64,000 nucleotides of DNA from Pantoea cypripedii (GTDB lineage Bacteria > Pseudomonadota > Gammaproteobacteria > Enterobacterales > Enterobacteriaceae). Shown here one piece after another: positions 45,935-56,164 of this stretch. Position 1 is the first letter of the stretch, and each line of letters opens with the position of its first letter. Location: the NCBI RefSeq assembly GCF_002095535.1, contig NZ_MLJI01000001.1:1849832-1913831 (forward strand). The letters run 5' to 3'. The position numbers and the translations under genes are program-made. Under the pieces are notes generated by a model. It ran no database searches. It had not been told where the DNA came from and was given only the letters and a program-made list of their open reading frames with translations.

Positions 45935-46402
45935 ATGAAAACGTGTGGGATCATGTTGTTATGTGCGTTGCTGGTAGGATGTGATCAACCGAATGATACG
46001 CAATTACGCCTGGACGCCAGTCGGCAGCTGCAAAGAACGATCGATGTCAATCCACTACGCGCCAGCTGTGAGCACATTGCGCGCGGGCGCGAATGGCTGA
46101 CGCAACGAACGCTGGAGAAGCTGGAAGCAAAAGGCTGTCAGAATGTGCTGCGCAGCGCGACCGAGACCAACTTCATCCATGCTGAAGTTTATCGTCACAC
46201 CATGACGGTGGTGTGCGGTGCTATCGATGGGAAAAGTTTTACCGGCACCGATCTGCCGCGTCGTTTTATCTATTCCCCGGAGGAGAAAGCACTGGTGCTG
46301 GAACCGATGTCCGAGCAGGATAAAACCCGCTTTGAAGGGCGGAAAACCCTGCAACAGTTGCAGGATGATTTCAATCGGCAGCAGCAACAATATTGTCAGT
46401 AG
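45935..46402 (+). CDS. Uncharacterised lipoprotein (155 residues)
   Basis: I do not recognise this protein. It has a short signal peptide with lipobox L13-V14-G15-C16 followed by Asp17, which by the +2 rule would keep it in the inner membrane. The mature part is mixed helical, with cysteines at SCEHI, KGCQN, VVCGAI and the C-terminal YCQ that could form disulfides, and a Gln-rich end ([10 protein letters not shown]). AGGGG 5 nt upstream supports the ATG. Its last 32 nt overlap the 3' end of ydhK on the other strand. No equivalent sits here in E. coli. Confidence 0.7.
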   Translation: MKTCGIMLLCALLVGCDQPNDTQLRLDASRQLQRTIDVNPLRASCEHIARGREWLTQRTLEKLEAKGCQNVLRSATETNFIHAEVYRHTMTVVCGAIDGKSFTGTDLPRRFIYSPEEKALVLEPMSEQDKTRFEGRKTLQQLQDDFNRQQQQYCQ

Positions 46403-48395
46403 GCACGGCCTGTTTCAGTTGCGCCAGCGAACAGCGTAAACGCCAGAGAATGCCGGCAAGGGTATTGGCTTCGCTGTCTTGCGTGACCGGGAGATGGGCA
46501 ATCATTTCCTCCAGTTCATCCAGCGTTGCCTGCAAAGAGATGTGGCGCACACCCCGCAGGCTCATGATTCGCTGTAAATCCTGCAAACTGCAGTCACGCA
46601 TCTGGGCCAGGGTGGGAGAGCTGGGCTGCCACTCACGCAGTTGCCAGACAATATGCGAACAGTTGAGCAGCACCACGCCCCAACGCAGCAGCCATACGCG
46701 CGCCTGTTCATCGCGGCTGTTACTTAACTGGCTGATATGATGATAAATCTGCGATTCAAAGCGGCTCTCGCTTAAACGGGGGTGGCGGCGCAGTTGATCG
46801 AGGAAGGCATGGCGCAACGCACGAATATGACGCCGACTGCGGCGCGCATCCGAGCTGGGGCGCAGCACCTGAAACGCCAGCCAGGCCAGCATCACACCAC
46901 AAACTTTTGCCAGGTTATCGTTGAGAAAACTCTGGTAATCCCAATCCGGCGGGTTACTGACGGCAATAAACGATCCCATAAAGACAATAAATTGCCCCCA
47001 CATCCCGGCGCGTGTTTTCTGCTGCAATTTGAACAGCTGCAATGTCAGCAACAGCGGGAACAGCACCAGCAAAAACTGCCACAGCGCGCTGATTTGCACC
47101 ATCAAGCCAAACTGCAACACAAAGCTGAACACGGACAGCCACAGCAACGTTTTCAGCAACAGGGAGATGCTGCCGGTGGGTGAGGGAGCTGAAGAATACA
47201 GTACACAGGCGATGGCGGTGAGGGTCAGCGCTGCTGCGCCGGAATCCCATTGGGTCGCGATCCAGTACGCACAACCCAGCATAATCACGCTGAAAGTGCG
47301 TAACGCGCTCCAGCCCGCTTCTGCATTGTCACTTTCCCGTGCCAGTGAGGGAACACGCGGTGGCTGAAAGCGCGTATCGGCATCGGCGCGTTCGATCAGT
47401 CTGATCCAGCGCTGCACGTTAAGGTAAACCCAGGCAAAGTAGCGCAGGCGCTGCACAAAGGCGCGCTGCCGATAATCGCCCTCTGCGGCGGGGGTGATGC
47501 TGCGCAGAATCAATGCCAGCCGGTATTTATCACATTCCGGTTGGGCCAGTTCGTGCAGCAATTTCTGCATAGCGTCAAATAAGGGTTGCGGCGCATCCGG
47601 CCAGTTCAGCAACATCCGGCGCAGGCTGGAAAGCACGCTGGTTAAACGCAGCTGCTGATGTAGCACGTAGTTGAGCACGTTATTTTGCCGACGAAAACGG
47701 TAGTGGCTCCAGAAGGCCTGAATGCGCAGCAGGTTCATGGTCAGAATCTGGCTGATGACATTCTCATGGGCAGTGCGGACATTATCGGTACTGCCTTGCT
47801 GCAACAGCAGCACCGCATGGTCCAGCAACCGGGCATGCATTTGCCGCAGCGATCCCATCAATGCGTGACCATCAGAGGTGCTGGGCAGCACCATCATCAT
47901 CAGCCCGGCACACAAAATCCCGGAAATGACCTCGCAGACGCGTGCCTGGGTAATGGTCCATAAGTCGCTGATGTCAGTGATATTAACGCTGCTGAACGCG
48001 ATGATCGCGGCAGTATAACCGGCCAGCGAGAAGGCATAGGCCACATTGTTTTGAAAGTGATTGGCAATCCAGGTACATAACGCCAGCCAGCTGGCCATAA
48101 AAAAGGCAAATAACCAGGGTTCATTCAGCGTATGTCCGGCAATCAGCAGGGCAGCGGTGGCACCGAGCAGACTGCCGACGATACGGCCCAGGCTTTTGCT
48201 GATCGCGCCGCCCACGGTGGGAAAGCTGACGACCGCTGCTGACGTCATTGCCCAGTAGGGTTGATCCAGTTGCAGTGCATAGGCGACGGAGAGCGCCAGA
48301 CACATCGCAATGGCGTTGCGCAAGGCATAACGCCATTGGCCGCCTGAGGCTTTAATCCACGGCAGATTTTGCCACGCCAGCCACTGAAAATTCAT
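46371..48395 (-). CDS. ydhK: YdhK, FUSC/AaeB-like efflux membrane protein
   Basis: A 674-residue inner-membrane protein (670 in E. coli) of the aromatic-acid exporter / fusaric acid resistance family. Two hydrophobic blocks (about 25-180 and 370-510) each hold several membrane segments, separated and followed by hydrophilic, helical domains. Start region [20 protein letters not shown] is typical. It forms a YdhI-YdhJ-YdhK tripartite-type pump with the two genes upstream: gaps are 8 nt to ydhJ and 6 nt from ydhJ to ydhI. Substrate unknown. Confidence 0.9.
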   Translation of the reverse strand: MNFQWLAWQNLPWIKASGGQWRYALRNAIAMCLALSVAYALQLDQPYWAMTSAAVVSFPTVGGAISKSLGRIVGSLLGATAALLIAGHTLNEPWLFAFFMASWLALCTWIANHFQNNVAYAFSLAGYTAAIIAFSSVNITDISDLWTITQARVCEVISGILCAGLMMMVLPSTSDGHALMGSLRQMHARLLDHAVLLLQQGSTDNVRTAHENVISQILTMNLLRIQAFWSHYRFRRQNNVLNYVLHQQLRLTSVLSSLRRMLLNWPDAPQPLFDAMQKLLHELAQPECDKYRLALILRSITPAAEGDYRQRAFVQRLRYFAWVYLNVQRWIRLIERADADTRFQPPRVPSLARESDNAEAGWSALRTFSVIMLGCAYWIATQWDSGAAALTLTAIACVLYSSAPSPTGSISLLLKTLLWLSVFSFVLQFGLMVQISALWQFLLVLFPLLLTLQLFKLQQKTRAGMWGQFIVFMGSFIAVSNPPDWDYQSFLNDNLAKVCGVMLAWLAFQVLRPSSDARRSRRHIRALRHAFLDQLRRHPRLSESRFESQIYHHISQLSNSRDEQARVWLLRWGVVLLNCSHIVWQLREWQPSSPTLAQMRDCSLQDLQRIMSLRGVRHISLQATLDELEEMIAHLPVTQDSEANTLAGILWRLRCSLAQLKQAVPTDNIVAAAD

Positions 48396-48403
48396 CCGCA
48401 GCC

Positions 48404-49261
48404 TCAGCGCACAATCGAAATGGTGCAGGTGGTGCCCGCCACCAGCGGGACATCATCCGGGATGGCATCCAGTTGAATACGCACCGGAACACGCTGCGCC
48501 AGCCGTACCCAGGGGACGTTCGGTTTGATATCCGGCACCAGACCGCTGTCGCTATCGACACTCTGGTCATAAATGGCACGGCCAATGCTTTCAACTTTGC
48601 CCTGCAAACGCTGACCGTTGCTGTACAGCACGATATTCGCGGTGGCACCTGGCTGGATATGGCGCAGCTTGGTCTCTTCGAAATACCCCATCACGTAAAA
48701 AGAGTGGCTATCGACCAGCGCAAACAGCGGCGTACCGGCGGTGGCATAGTTGCCGGGGCGCAGCGTGAGATTGCTGACCCAGCCATCAGTCGGCGCGCTG
48801 ATTTCGGTTTGCTGCAAATTCCAGCGCGCCTGATCCAGCGTGGCCTGGGCAGCTTTGGTGGTGGCGGCGGCAGCGTTGGCCGTCAGACGGGCGGCGTCGA
48901 GATCCTCTGCGGAAATCACGTTACGCGGCAGGTTGCTGCGCCGGGCTAGCTCATGTTGGGCCTTTTCCTGGTCCGACTGCGCTTTCGCCAGCTGGGCTTC
49001 GGCATTCTCCAGTGCGATTTGCCATGGCACTGGATCGATCGTCAGCAGGGTTTGTCCTTTATGCACAAACTGATTGTCGCGTACCGCAAGCGTAATGATG
49101 CGGCCAGAGACCTGCGGGGTGATATCCACCAGTTCAGCACGTACTTTGCCATCCCGCGTCCAGGGTGATTGCATGTAGTAGTTCCACATCCACCAGCCCG
49201 CCAGTAGTGCCAGGGTAAACACCACCAAAGTAGAAAAGTATTTAAAGGGATTGAATTTCAT
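48404..49261 (-). CDS. ydhJ: YdhJ, HlyD-family membrane fusion protein
   Basis: A 285-residue periplasmic adaptor with an N-terminal membrane anchor (about 9-29), two lipoyl half-motifs ([20 protein letters not shown] and [20 protein letters not shown]), a coiled-coil hairpin between them (about 78-150, rich in Ala/Gln/Glu) and a beta-barrel region. It should link YdhK in the inner membrane to an outer-membrane channel. Lies in the ydhIJK operon, divergent from slyA. Confidence 0.93.
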   Translation of the reverse strand: MKFNPFKYFSTLVVFTLALLAGWWMWNYYMQSPWTRDGKVRAELVDITPQVSGRIITLAVRDNQFVHKGQTLLTIDPVPWQIALENAEAQLAKAQSDQEKAQHELARRSNLPRNVISAEDLDAARLTANAAAATTKAAQATLDQARWNLQQTEISAPTDGWVSNLTLRPGNYATAGTPLFALVDSHSFYVMGYFEETKLRHIQPGATANIVLYSNGQRLQGKVESIGRAIYDQSVDSDSGLVPDIKPNVPWVRLAQRVPVRIQLDAIPDDVPLVAGTTCTISIVR

Positions 49262-49267
49262 GGCGAT

Positions 49268-49504
49268 TTATCCGAGGCTCAATAACCAAAGTGCGGCGGT
49301 GACGCACAGAACAAACAGGGAAAGATCCATTAAAGTGGGATGCCAGATATCACCGGAGTACATCCAGCCACGTAGCAACGGATGGATGAGTAGCCAGAAA
49401 AAGAAACCCAGCAGCACCGCTTTGAATAGCGGTGGGAAGAACAAAGAGGCACCAAATACCAGGTCGGTAAGCGGGGCGTTAGCGGTAATGAGGAAAACAG
49501 ACAC
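49268..49504 (-). CDS. ydhI: YdhI, small DUF1656 membrane protein
   Basis: A 78-residue inner-membrane protein (DUF1656, AaeX-like) with two hydrophobic segments, one around residues 17-40 and one at 55-76. Its first residues ([21 protein letters not shown]) fit family members found at the head of AaeB-type efflux operons. First gene of ydhIJK. The 154-nt region before slyA holds both promoters and a SlyA-type site, so SlyA control of this operon is plausible. Confidence 0.88.
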   Translation of the reverse strand: MSVFLITANAPLTDLVFGASLFFPPLFKAVLLGFFFWLLIHPLLRGWMYSGDIWHPTLMDLSLFVLCVTAALWLLSLG

Positions 49505-49631
49505 GTATCATCTTCCTTAGTTAACCCAGAATCATTCTCAATGAAGCGTAGATGAGTGCGTGTGTCAGCTGGCCTGGGATTTGTATTTTGTCCTGTAAAC
49601 TCGCAGAATAGTGTAAAATCTGGCTTGATAG

Positions 49632-49643
49632 CTAGCAAGCTAA
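49632..49643. promoter_or_regulatory. SlyA operator
   Basis: CTAGCAAGCTAA matches 11 of 12 bases of the SlyA site TTAGCAAGCTAA described at the slyA promoter. It lies 15 nt upstream of slyA and 128 nt from ydhI, consistent with autoregulation. Confidence 0.75.
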
Positions 49644-49658
49644 TTATAAGGAGATGAA

Positions 49659-50096
49659 ATGGATACGACACTCGGAACGGATTTATCTCGCCTGGTGCGC
49701 ATCTGGCGTGCCTTGATTGACCAGCGTCTCAAGCCGCTTGAGTTAACGCAAACGCATTGGGTGACGTTACACAATATTCATCAACTCCCGCCAGAGCAGT
49801 CGCAGATTCAGTTGGCGAAAGCCATTGGTATTGAGCAACCTTCGCTGGTGCGCACGCTCGATCAGCTGGAAGAGAAGGGGTTGATTACCCGTGCTACCTG
49901 CGCAAACGATCGCCGTGCCAAGCGCATCAAACTGACGCGGCAGGCCGAGCCGATTATCGAGCAGGTCGAAAGTGTGATCGATGCCACCCGCGACGATATT
50001 CTCAACGGTATCAGCCTGGAGGAGGTGAATCAGATGGTGACGCTGATTGCCCGGCTGGAGAGAAATATTCTCGAATTACAAAATCGCGAGAAATAA
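49659..50096 (+). CDS. slyA: SlyA, MarR-family transcriptional regulator
   Basis: A 145-residue winged-helix dimer (144 in E. coli) that counteracts H-NS silencing and controls envelope and virulence genes in several enterobacteria. The core [20 protein letters not shown] and the DNA-binding region [20 protein letters not shown] through [10 protein letters not shown] are nearly those of E. coli. AAGGAG 7 nt upstream supports the ATG at 49659. It diverges from ydhIJK and converges with slyB at a shared terminator. Confidence 0.96.
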   Translation: MDTTLGTDLSRLVRIWRALIDQRLKPLELTQTHWVTLHNIHQLPPEQSQIQLAKAIGIEQPSLVRTLDQLEEKGLITRATCANDRRAKRIKLTRQAEPIIEQVESVIDATRDDILNGISLEEVNQMVTLIARLERNILELQNREK

Positions 50097-50125
50097 AAAA
50101 ACCGACGCGCAGGCGTCGGTTTTTT
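50096..50125. terminator. Bidirectional terminator between slyA and slyB
   Basis: AAAAAACCGACGC and GCGTCGGTTTTTT form a 13-bp stem with a 4-nt loop, beginning in the slyA stop codon. T-runs suit both directions. Confidence 0.88.
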
Positions 50126-50137
50126 GTTTCTGGTCGC

Positions 50138-50605
50138 TTAGCGCGGCGATACGGTAACCTGGCTGCCGTTCGACGCCATGACAACACGCTGGCCGACAGA
50201 GAAGCGGGTTGCTGCCTGCTTCTGCACCACCATGATGGTGTTACCGTCATCCTTACGGATTTCCAGCTCTACACCGTCACTTTTGTTCAGAGTACTCTGT
50301 ACGCCCTGACCCGCAACGCCACCCAGCACGGCACCGCCTGCGGTTGCCAGTGAACGGCCGCTGCCGCCACCGATGGTATTACCCAGGAACCCACCTAATA
50401 CAGCGCCACCAATGGCGCCAATCACGTTGTTCTCATCACCGCCCTGAATCTTAACCGGACGGACCGACACCAGGGTGCCGTAGGAAACGCTTTGTACCTG
50501 TTTGGCTTCATTGGCACTGTAAACATCGCCGGAGAGGGTGTCATTGCTGACACAACCTGCCAGCGTTAAGCCAGTCAGTGAGACGACCAGGAAACGCTTA
50601 ATCAT
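50138..50605 (-). CDS. slyB: SlyB, outer-membrane lipoprotein
   Basis: A 155-residue lipoprotein. Lipobox LTLAGC is followed by Val, indicating outer-membrane sorting. It has the glycine-zipper segment typical of the family (GAIGGAVLGGFLGNTIGGGS and a second AGGAVLGGVAGQG). In E. coli SlyB is PhoPQ-induced and helps protect the outer membrane under stress. The start at MIKRFLVVSL (50605) is the only one that gives a signal peptide; AAGGAGCT lies upstream. I did not find a convincing PhoP box, only a TATACT -10 candidate further upstream. Confidence 0.95.
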   Translation of the reverse strand: MIKRFLVVSLTGLTLAGCVSNDTLSGDVYSANEAKQVQSVSYGTLVSVRPVKIQGGDENNVIGAIGGAVLGGFLGNTIGGGSGRSLATAGGAVLGGVAGQGVQSTLNKSDGVELEIRKDDGNTIMVVQKQAATRFSVGQRVVMASNGSQVTVSPR

Positions 50606-50890
50606 CAGAAAGCTCCTTATTGCAAAAATGCGCCATGATCTCATTCTGTCCTGCACAGAGTATAAGACACAAACCAGGCAATTGACTTTAGTCCGAATTA
50701 TACGCGGTTGGAGGCGAAGCATAGACCATTGCATCTCAACAAAAATTCAATTGGACAACGAAAATATTTTACCCTGGATTACGCATCGCTTTGTGCTTAA
50801 AAAGCGGAATTTAATCATAGAATTAGCCACCGTAATTTGCCAGGCTACTCTGAGATGAATCATTTGCCCGCGGGCGAGTAAGGAAAGTAT

Positions 50891-52012
50891 ATGAAATCAG
50901 GGCGCTATATTGGTGTGATGTCCGGCACCAGTCTTGACGGTGTCGATGTGGTACTGGCGGCGATTGATGAGCATATGGTGGCGCAGCAGGCGAGCTACTG
51001 CCATCCGATCCCCCAGGATTTGCGTCAGCAGGTGCTGGCGATTTGTCAGGGGCAATCGCTGACGCTCTCGCAACTGGGGCAGCTGGATACCCGTCTTGGT
51101 AAGCTGTTTGCCGAGGCGGTATTAACGCTGATGCGCCAGCAGTCAATGGAGGCCAGCGATATTATGGCGATTGGCTGTCATGGGCAAACGGTGTGGCATG
51201 AACCCTTAAGCGATGCGCCTAACACCTTACAGATTGGTGATAATAACCAGATTGTCGCCGCGACCGGTGTCACGGTGGTGGGCGACTTCCGCCGCCGTGA
51301 TATGGCGCTCGGGGGGCAGGGCGCGCCGCTGGTGCCTGCCTTCCATCAGGCATTATTGATGGACAGCGTAGAACGGCGCATGGTGCTGAATATTGGTGGC
51401 ATCGCCAACCTCTCGCTGCTGCTCCCTGGCCAGCCGGTACGCGGTTTTGACACCGGACCGGGCAATATGCTGATTGATGCGTGGATCTGGCGTAACAAAG
51501 GTCAGGGTTACGATAAAGATGCCGCCTGGGCGCGCAGCGGGCAAGTAGTGCCTGCATTGCTGGATCAAATGCTGGCCGATCCCTGGTTTGCCTTACCGCC
51601 ACCGAAAAGCACCGGGCGTGAATATTTCAACCTGAGCTGGATTGAACAACAATTGCAGCGTTTCCCGGCGCTGGCAGCGCAGGATGTGCAGGCCACCCTG
51701 ACGGAACTGACGGCACAGACCATTGCGCAACAGGTACAACTGAATGATGGCTGTGACCGCCTGCTGGTATGTGGCGGCGGCAGTCGCAATCCGCTGCTGA
51801 TGGCACGTCTGGCCGCGCTGTTGCCGGGTACCGAAGTGAATACCACCGACCAGGCCGGTATCAGCGGCGATGATATGGAAGCGCTGGCCTTTGCCTGGCT
51901 GGCCTTCCGCACCCTGTCGGGATTACCGGGCAATTTACCGGCTGTGACCGGTGCGCGCGCGATGAGCGTGCTGGGTGCTATCTACCCGGCCAATCCCCGG
52001 CAGACACGTTAA
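50891..52012 (+). CDS. anmK: AnmK, anhydro-N-acetylmuramic acid kinase
   Basis: A 373-residue sugar kinase (369 in E. coli) that opens and phosphorylates anhydroMurNAc recovered from cell-wall turnover. ATP-site and catalytic marks: [14 protein letters not shown] at the N-terminus, [44 protein letters not shown] and [17 protein letters not shown] upstream supports the ATG. It is followed within 9 nt by mliC, indicating an operon concerned with the cell wall. Confidence 0.96.
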   Translation: MKSGRYIGVMSGTSLDGVDVVLAAIDEHMVAQQASYCHPIPQDLRQQVLAICQGQSLTLSQLGQLDTRLGKLFAEAVLTLMRQQSMEASDIMAIGCHGQTVWHEPLSDAPNTLQIGDNNQIVAATGVTVVGDFRRRDMALGGQGAPLVPAFHQALLMDSVERRMVLNIGGIANLSLLLPGQPVRGFDTGPGNMLIDAWIWRNKGQGYDKDAAWARSGQVVPALLDQMLADPWFALPPPKSTGREYFNLSWIEQQLQRFPALAAQDVQATLTELTAQTIAQQVQLNDGCDRLLVCGGGSRNPLLMARLAALLPGTEVNTTDQAGISGDDMEALAFAWLAFRTLSGLPGNLPAVTGARAMSVLGAIYPANPRQTR

Positions 52013-52021
52013 GGAGTGAGG

Positions 52022-52348
52022 ATGAAAAAAGCGATTATCATCGGTGGCGTCCTGCTGCTGAGTGGTTGTGGTTTAATGCCCAAACAGGCCGAGCAACCGC
52101 AAACCCTGCATTACCAGTGCGGAACCTTGCCATTGACCGTCACGCTGGATAACCCGCGCCAGCAGGTCAGCTTTATTCTGGATGGCAAACCCCTGACGCT
52201 GACGCAGACAGTTTCTGCCTCCGGCGCGCGCTACAGTGACGGCACTTATGTCTTCTGGTCGAAAGGTAATGGTGCTTTTGTCGAGCGTAACGATAAGATT
52301 GTGATTAATGACTGCGAATTGCAGAATGCGGGCAGTTCCGCCCAGTGA
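52022..52348 (+). CDS. mliC: MliC (YdhA), lysozyme inhibitor lipoprotein
   Basis: A 108-residue lipoprotein (109 in E. coli) that inhibits c-type lysozyme. Lipobox LLSGC at residue 16 is followed by Gly (outer membrane). The MliC fold includes YQCGTLPLTVTL and ASGARYSDGTYVFWSKGNGAF, the latter holding the loop Ser/Lys residues that enter the lysozyme active site. I use the ATG at 52022, 5 nt after AGGAG; a GTG two codons earlier overlaps the ribosome site. Confidence 0.93.
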   Translation: MKKAIIIGGVLLLSGCGLMPKQAEQPQTLHYQCGTLPLTVTLDNPRQQVSFILDGKPLTLTQTVSASGARYSDGTYVFWSKGNGAFVERNDKIVINDCELQNAGSSAQ

Positions 52349-52371
52349 TCGATTGAGAAAGAGTACATAGC

Positions 52372-53028
52372 ATGAGCGACAGTGACAGTTTGCAAACTAT
52401 TGCCCACCTGCGTCGTGAATACACACGCGGTGGCTTACGGCGTAAAGATTTGCCAGATAACCCTCTGGCGCTGTTTGAACAATGGCTGCAACAGGCCTGC
52501 ACCGCGCAGTTGCCCGATCCGACAGCCATGACGGTGGCGACGGTGGACAGCAGCGGTCAGCCTTACCAGCGCATCGTGCTGCTCAAGCACTACGATGAGA
52601 AAGGCATGGTGTTTTACACCAACCTCGGCAGCCGCAAAGCGTTACAGCTGGCGGAGAATCCGCGTATCTCGTTGCATTTTCCGTGGCATTACCTGGAACG
52701 TCAGGTGATGGTGCTGGGGGAAGTGGAAAAACTCTCGGCGCTGGAAGTGCTGAAATATTTCCATAGCCGCCCGCGTGACAGCCAGATTGGTGCCTGGGTA
52801 TCGAAGCAGTCGAGCCGGATTTCGGCGCGTGGCGTGCTGGAAGGCAAATTCCTTGAACTGAAGCAGAAATTCCAGCAGGGTGAGGTGCCGTTGCCGAGTT
52901 TCTGGGGCGGATTCCGGGTGAAATTTCACACCATGGAATTCTGGCAGGGCGGCGAACATCGTCTGCACGATCGCTTCCTGTATCAGCGTCAGGACAATGG
53001 CTGGTCAATCGACCGTCTTGCCCCGTAA
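52372..53028 (+). CDS. pdxH: PdxH, pyridoxine/pyridoxamine 5'-phosphate oxidase
   Basis: A 218-residue FMN enzyme, the E. coli length, completing pyridoxal 5'-phosphate synthesis. FMN-binding stretches [20 protein letters not shown] and [20 protein letters not shown] are present, and the C-terminal [20 protein letters not shown] is typical. It starts 23 nt after mliC. A GC-rich hairpin, CGCTGGCGC/GCGTCAGCG at 53052-53074, follows its stop and may be a weak terminator. pdxY downstream supplies the salvage kinase. Confidence 0.97.
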   Translation: MSDSDSLQTIAHLRREYTRGGLRRKDLPDNPLALFEQWLQQACTAQLPDPTAMTVATVDSSGQPYQRIVLLKHYDEKGMVFYTNLGSRKALQLAENPRISLHFPWHYLERQVMVLGEVEKLSALEVLKYFHSRPRDSQIGAWVSKQSSRISARGVLEGKFLELKQKFQQGEVPLPSFWGGFRVKFHTMEFWQGGEHRLHDRFLYQRQDNGWSIDRLAP

Positions 53029-53168
53029 AACTGCGTTTTAGCCCCTTTCAACGCTGGCGCACTTGGCGTCAGCGCTTTATGCTATAGCCCTCATTTTTTT
53101 TCACTTCCGCAAATCAGCGGAAAGCTGTGTACCAGCCAAGGTGCAGTCTGATCAATTTGGAGTCAGTG

Positions 53169-54443
53169 ATGACCAGCAGTAACCTGATACAACAATTGCA
53201 AGAGAGGGGCTTAATTGCCCAGGTAACGGACGAGGAAGCGTTAGCAGAGCGACTGGCGCAGGGGCCAATTGCACTCTATTGCGGCTTTGATCCCACCGCT
53301 GATAGCTTGCACTTGGGCCATCTGGTGCCGCTGCTCTGCCTGAAACGTTTTCAGGACGCCGGACACAAGCCGGTCGCGCTGGTGGGTGGTGCCACCGGTC
53401 TGATTGGCGATCCCAGCTTTAAAGCAGCAGAACGTAAACTGAACACCAGCGAAACCGTGGGCGAGTGGGTGGAGAAAATCCGCAAACAGGTAGCGCCTTT
53501 CCTGAGTTTCGATTGTGGTGATAACAGCGCCATCGCCGCCAACAACTATGACTGGTTTGGTGGCATGAACGTGCTGACCTTCCTGCGTGATATCGGTAAA
53601 CATTTCTCCGTTAACCAGATGATCAACAAAGAAGCGGTCAAACAGCGTCTGAACCGTGAAGATCAGGGTATCTCCTACACCGAGTTCTCTTACAACCTGT
53701 TGCAGGGTTATGATTTTGCCGAGCTGAACAAACGCTACGGCGTGGTGTTGCAGATTGGCGGTTCCGATCAGTGGGGCAACATCACCTCCGGTATCGACCT
53801 GACCCGCCGCCTGCATCAGCAGCAGACCTGGGGTCTGACCGTGCCGTTGATCACCAAATCTGACGGCACCAAATTCGGTAAAACCGAAGGCGGCGCGGTA
53901 TGGCTCGACGAGAAAAAAACCAGCCCGTATAAGTTCTACCAGTTCTGGATCAACACCGCCGATGCGGATGTCTATCGCTTCCTGAAATTCTTCACCTTTA
54001 TGAGCATTGAAGAGATCAATGCGCTGGAAGAAGAAGATAAAAACAGCGGCACCGCGCCACGAGCCCAATATGTGCTGGCCGAGCAGGTGACCCGTCTGGT
54101 GCACGGTGAGACTGGTCTGGCGGCGGCAAAACGTATTACCGAAAGCCTGTTTTCTGGCAGCCTGAGCGAGATGACGGAAGCCGATTTCGAACAGCTGGCG
54201 CAGGATGGCATGCCGACCATCAGCCTGAACGCGGAAGACGATCTGCAACAGGCGCTGGTGAAAGCCGAACTGGTGCCGTCACGCGGTCAGGCTCGTACCA
54301 TGATCGGTTCAAACGCGGTATCACTGAACGGTGAAAAACAATCTGACGCTGAGTATCGTTTCAGCGTCAGTGACAAACTGTTCGGGCGCTTTACGCTGTT
54401 GCGTCGCGGCAAAAAACACTACTGCCTGATTAACTGGCAGTAA
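53169..54443 (+). CDS. tyrS: TyrS, tyrosyl-tRNA synthetase
   Basis: A 424-residue class I synthetase, exactly the E. coli length. HIGH-type motif is HLGH in [18 protein letters not shown]-type motif is KFGKT in [13 protein letters not shown]. The tyrosine-site stretches [14 protein letters not shown] and [14 protein letters not shown] are present, and an S4 RNA-binding domain closes the chain ([19 protein letters not shown]). The start at [10 protein letters not shown] (53169) matches E. coli; the frame open 14 codons upstream is not used. Confidence 0.98.
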   Translation: MTSSNLIQQLQERGLIAQVTDEEALAERLAQGPIALYCGFDPTADSLHLGHLVPLLCLKRFQDAGHKPVALVGGATGLIGDPSFKAAERKLNTSETVGEWVEKIRKQVAPFLSFDCGDNSAIAANNYDWFGGMNVLTFLRDIGKHFSVNQMINKEAVKQRLNREDQGISYTEFSYNLLQGYDFAELNKRYGVVLQIGGSDQWGNITSGIDLTRRLHQQQTWGLTVPLITKSDGTKFGKTEGGAVWLDEKKTSPYKFYQFWINTADADVYRFLKFFTFMSIEEINALEEEDKNSGTAPRAQYVLAEQVTRLVHGETGLAAAKRITESLFSGSLSEMTEADFEQLAQDGMPTISLNAEDDLQQALVKAELVPSRGQARTMIGSNAVSLNGEKQSDAEYRFSVSDKLFGRFTLLRRGKKHYCLINWQ

Positions 54444-54450
54444 GCACTTC

Positions 54451-54475
54451 AGGGCCGGTCTCCGGCCCTTTTTTA
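54451..54475 (+). terminator. Intrinsic terminator of tyrS
   Basis: AGGGCCGG (54451-54458) and CCGGCCCT (54462-54469) form an 8-bp stem with a 3-nt loop followed by six further T. pdxY starts 24 nt later, so it may have its own promoter or depend on read-through. Confidence 0.85.
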
Positions 54476-54498
54476 TGGCAAGGCAGTACAGGGCAACA

Positions 54499-55359
54499 AT
54501 GAAAAATATTCTCGCAATCCAGTCACATGTTGTTTATGGCCACGCCGGAAACAGTGCGGCCGAGTTTCCCATGCGTCGGATGGGGGCCAATGTCTGGCCG
54601 CTGAATACCGTGCAATTCTCCAACCACACTCAGTATGGACACTGGACCGGCACCGTGATGCCCGCCACCCATCTGACTGATATTGTGCAGGGCATTGCGG
54701 CGATTGACCGTTTGAAGACCTGTGATGCGGTGCTGAGTGGTTATCTCGGTTCCGCCGAACAGGGCGAGCAGATCCTGGAGATTGTGCGTCAGGTAAAAGC
54801 CGCTAACCCGAACGCCTGGTACTTTTGCGACCCGGTGATGGGCCATCCGGAGAAAGGCTGTATTGTTGCGCCAGGTGTGGCGGAGTTTCATTGCAAAATG
54901 GCGCTGCCGGCCAGTGATATTGTCGCGCCCAATCTGCTGGAGCTGGAAATGCTCAGCGGTCAGAGCATTGCCAATGTCGAACAGGCGGTGGTTGCTGCCC
55001 GTGCCTTGATTGCCCAGGGACCGAAAGTGGTGCTGGTTAAACATCTGGCGCGCGCCGGACGCCGCAGCGATCGCTTCGAAATGCTGCTGGTGACCGCCGA
55101 TGAGTGCTGGCATATCGACCGTCCGCTGGTGGATTTTGGTGTGCGTCAGCCGGTCGGCGTCGGCGATTTGACCAGCGGCCTGCTGCTGGTGGACCTGCTG
55201 CATGGCAAGTCACTGCGTGATGCGCTGGAACACGTTACCGCAGCGGTGTATGAAGTGATGCTGAAAACCCATGAAATGGGCGAGTATGAGCTGCAACTGG
55301 TTGCCGCGCAGGATGCGATTGCACAACCGACGCAGCACTTTGACGCTATTAAAATCTAA
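54499..55359 (+). CDS. pdxY: PdxY, pyridoxal kinase
   Basis: A 286-residue ribokinase-superfamily kinase (287 in E. coli) for pyridoxal salvage. Family stretches: [20 protein letters not shown] at the N-terminus, [27 protein letters not shown], and the catalytic [15 protein letters not shown] with its aspartate. Start at [10 protein letters not shown] (54499) fits E. coli; the ATG 8 codons upstream lies in the tyrS terminator T-run. Together with pdxH it brackets tyrS, as in E. coli. Confidence 0.96.
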   Translation: MKNILAIQSHVVYGHAGNSAAEFPMRRMGANVWPLNTVQFSNHTQYGHWTGTVMPATHLTDIVQGIAAIDRLKTCDAVLSGYLGSAEQGEQILEIVRQVKAANPNAWYFCDPVMGHPEKGCIVAPGVAEFHCKMALPASDIVAPNLLELEMLSGQSIANVEQAVVAARALIAQGPKVVLVKHLARAGRRSDRFEMLLVTADECWHIDRPLVDFGVRQPVGVGDLTSGLLLVDLLHGKSLRDALEHVTAAVYEVMLKTHEMGEYELQLVAAQDAIAQPTQHFDAIKI

Positions 55360-55375
55360 AAGACACGGATCTGCC

Positions 55376-55448
55376 GTAGCGGCGCGATTTATCGCGCGGG
55401 TTTTACCCCGGCGCAGCAGCCCAAATGCTCGATAAATCGCGCCGCTAC
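55376..55448. repeat. REPIN-like inverted repeat pair (GTAG-type REPs)
   Basis: GTAGCGGCGCGATTTATCG (55376-55394) is exactly repeated in inverted orientation at 55430-55448 (19 of 19). Each arm begins with GTAG and contains a small palindrome (GCGCGAT-TT-ATCGCGC, one mismatch in the second). This is the architecture of two inverted REP sequences mobilised by RAYT transposases. A further hairpin, ACAGGCCGG/CCGGCCTGT (55460-55482), follows before gstA and could end one of the convergent transcripts. Confidence 0.75.
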
Positions 55449-55487
55449 CAATCAGTGCCACAGGCCGGTGTCACCGGCCTGTCATCA

Positions 55488-56093
55488 TCATTCCAGGCCT
55501 TCCGCTTTCAATGCGGCCTGCACTGCCGGACGCTCCGCAACCCGCGCAAACCAGCTGTTCAGCGCGGGCAGGTCGCTCAAATCCAGTTGCACCGCCTGCG
55601 CCCAACGCGTCACCACAAACAGATAGGCATCGGCGACGGTAAAACGCAGCCCCATCAGCCATTGTTTATCCTGCAAGGCGCGATCGGCGATTTCGAATTT
55701 TTTCTTCAGTTGCTCACGCACCAGCGTTTTGTATTCGGCGGGGGTATCTTTCCTGAACAGCGGGCTGAAGCCTTTATGCAGTTCGGTGCCGATAAAGCTT
55801 AACCACTCCAGGGTGTGATAACGCGTCAGGCTGCCTGTCGGAGCCAACAGGTGGCGATCGGGTTTTTGATCGGCCAGGTACTGCACAATCGCCGTGCCCT
55901 CCGTTAGCAGGCTGCCATCATCAAACTGCAGAGCGGGAACTTGTCCTTTCGGGTTTATCTGCCAGTAATCCTCCCCCTGCTCGGTACGTTTCTGTTGCAG
56001 GTCGACATTGACCTGCGTGAAGTCCAGCCCGCATTCGCGCATCACAATGTGTGGCGAAAGCGAACAGGCACCGGGCTTGCAATAGAGTTTCAT
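55488..56093 (-). CDS. gstA: GstA, glutathione S-transferase (beta class)
   Basis: A 201-residue enzyme, the E. coli GstA length. Beta-class signature [18 protein letters not shown] with its N-terminal cysteine (C10-type), the glutathione-site NPKGQVPAL and [13 protein letters not shown], and the C-terminal [12 protein letters not shown] are visible. Two adjacent ATGs (56096, 56093) follow GGAG; the second aligns with E. coli and has the better 8-nt spacing. It converges on pdxY across the REPIN-like repeat. Confidence 0.94.
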   Translation of the reverse strand: MKLYCKPGACSLSPHIVMRECGLDFTQVNVDLQQKRTEQGEDYWQINPKGQVPALQFDDGSLLTEGTAIVQYLADQKPDRHLLAPTGSLTRYHTLEWLSFIGTELHKGFSPLFRKDTPAEYKTLVREQLKKKFEIADRALQDKQWLMGLRFTVADAYLFVVTRWAQAVQLDLSDLPALNSWFARVAERPAVQAALKAEGLE

Positions 56094-56164
56094 CATGGCT
56101 TCTCCAGGTTTTGTTGTGATCGTAACAGCATAAATCGGCATAAAAGTTTTGCCAGTGATACCGA

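Noticed and set aside
50606..50720. PhoP box upstream of slyB
   Set aside because: A single GGTTTG precedes a TATACT, but no second half-site at the required spacing was found.
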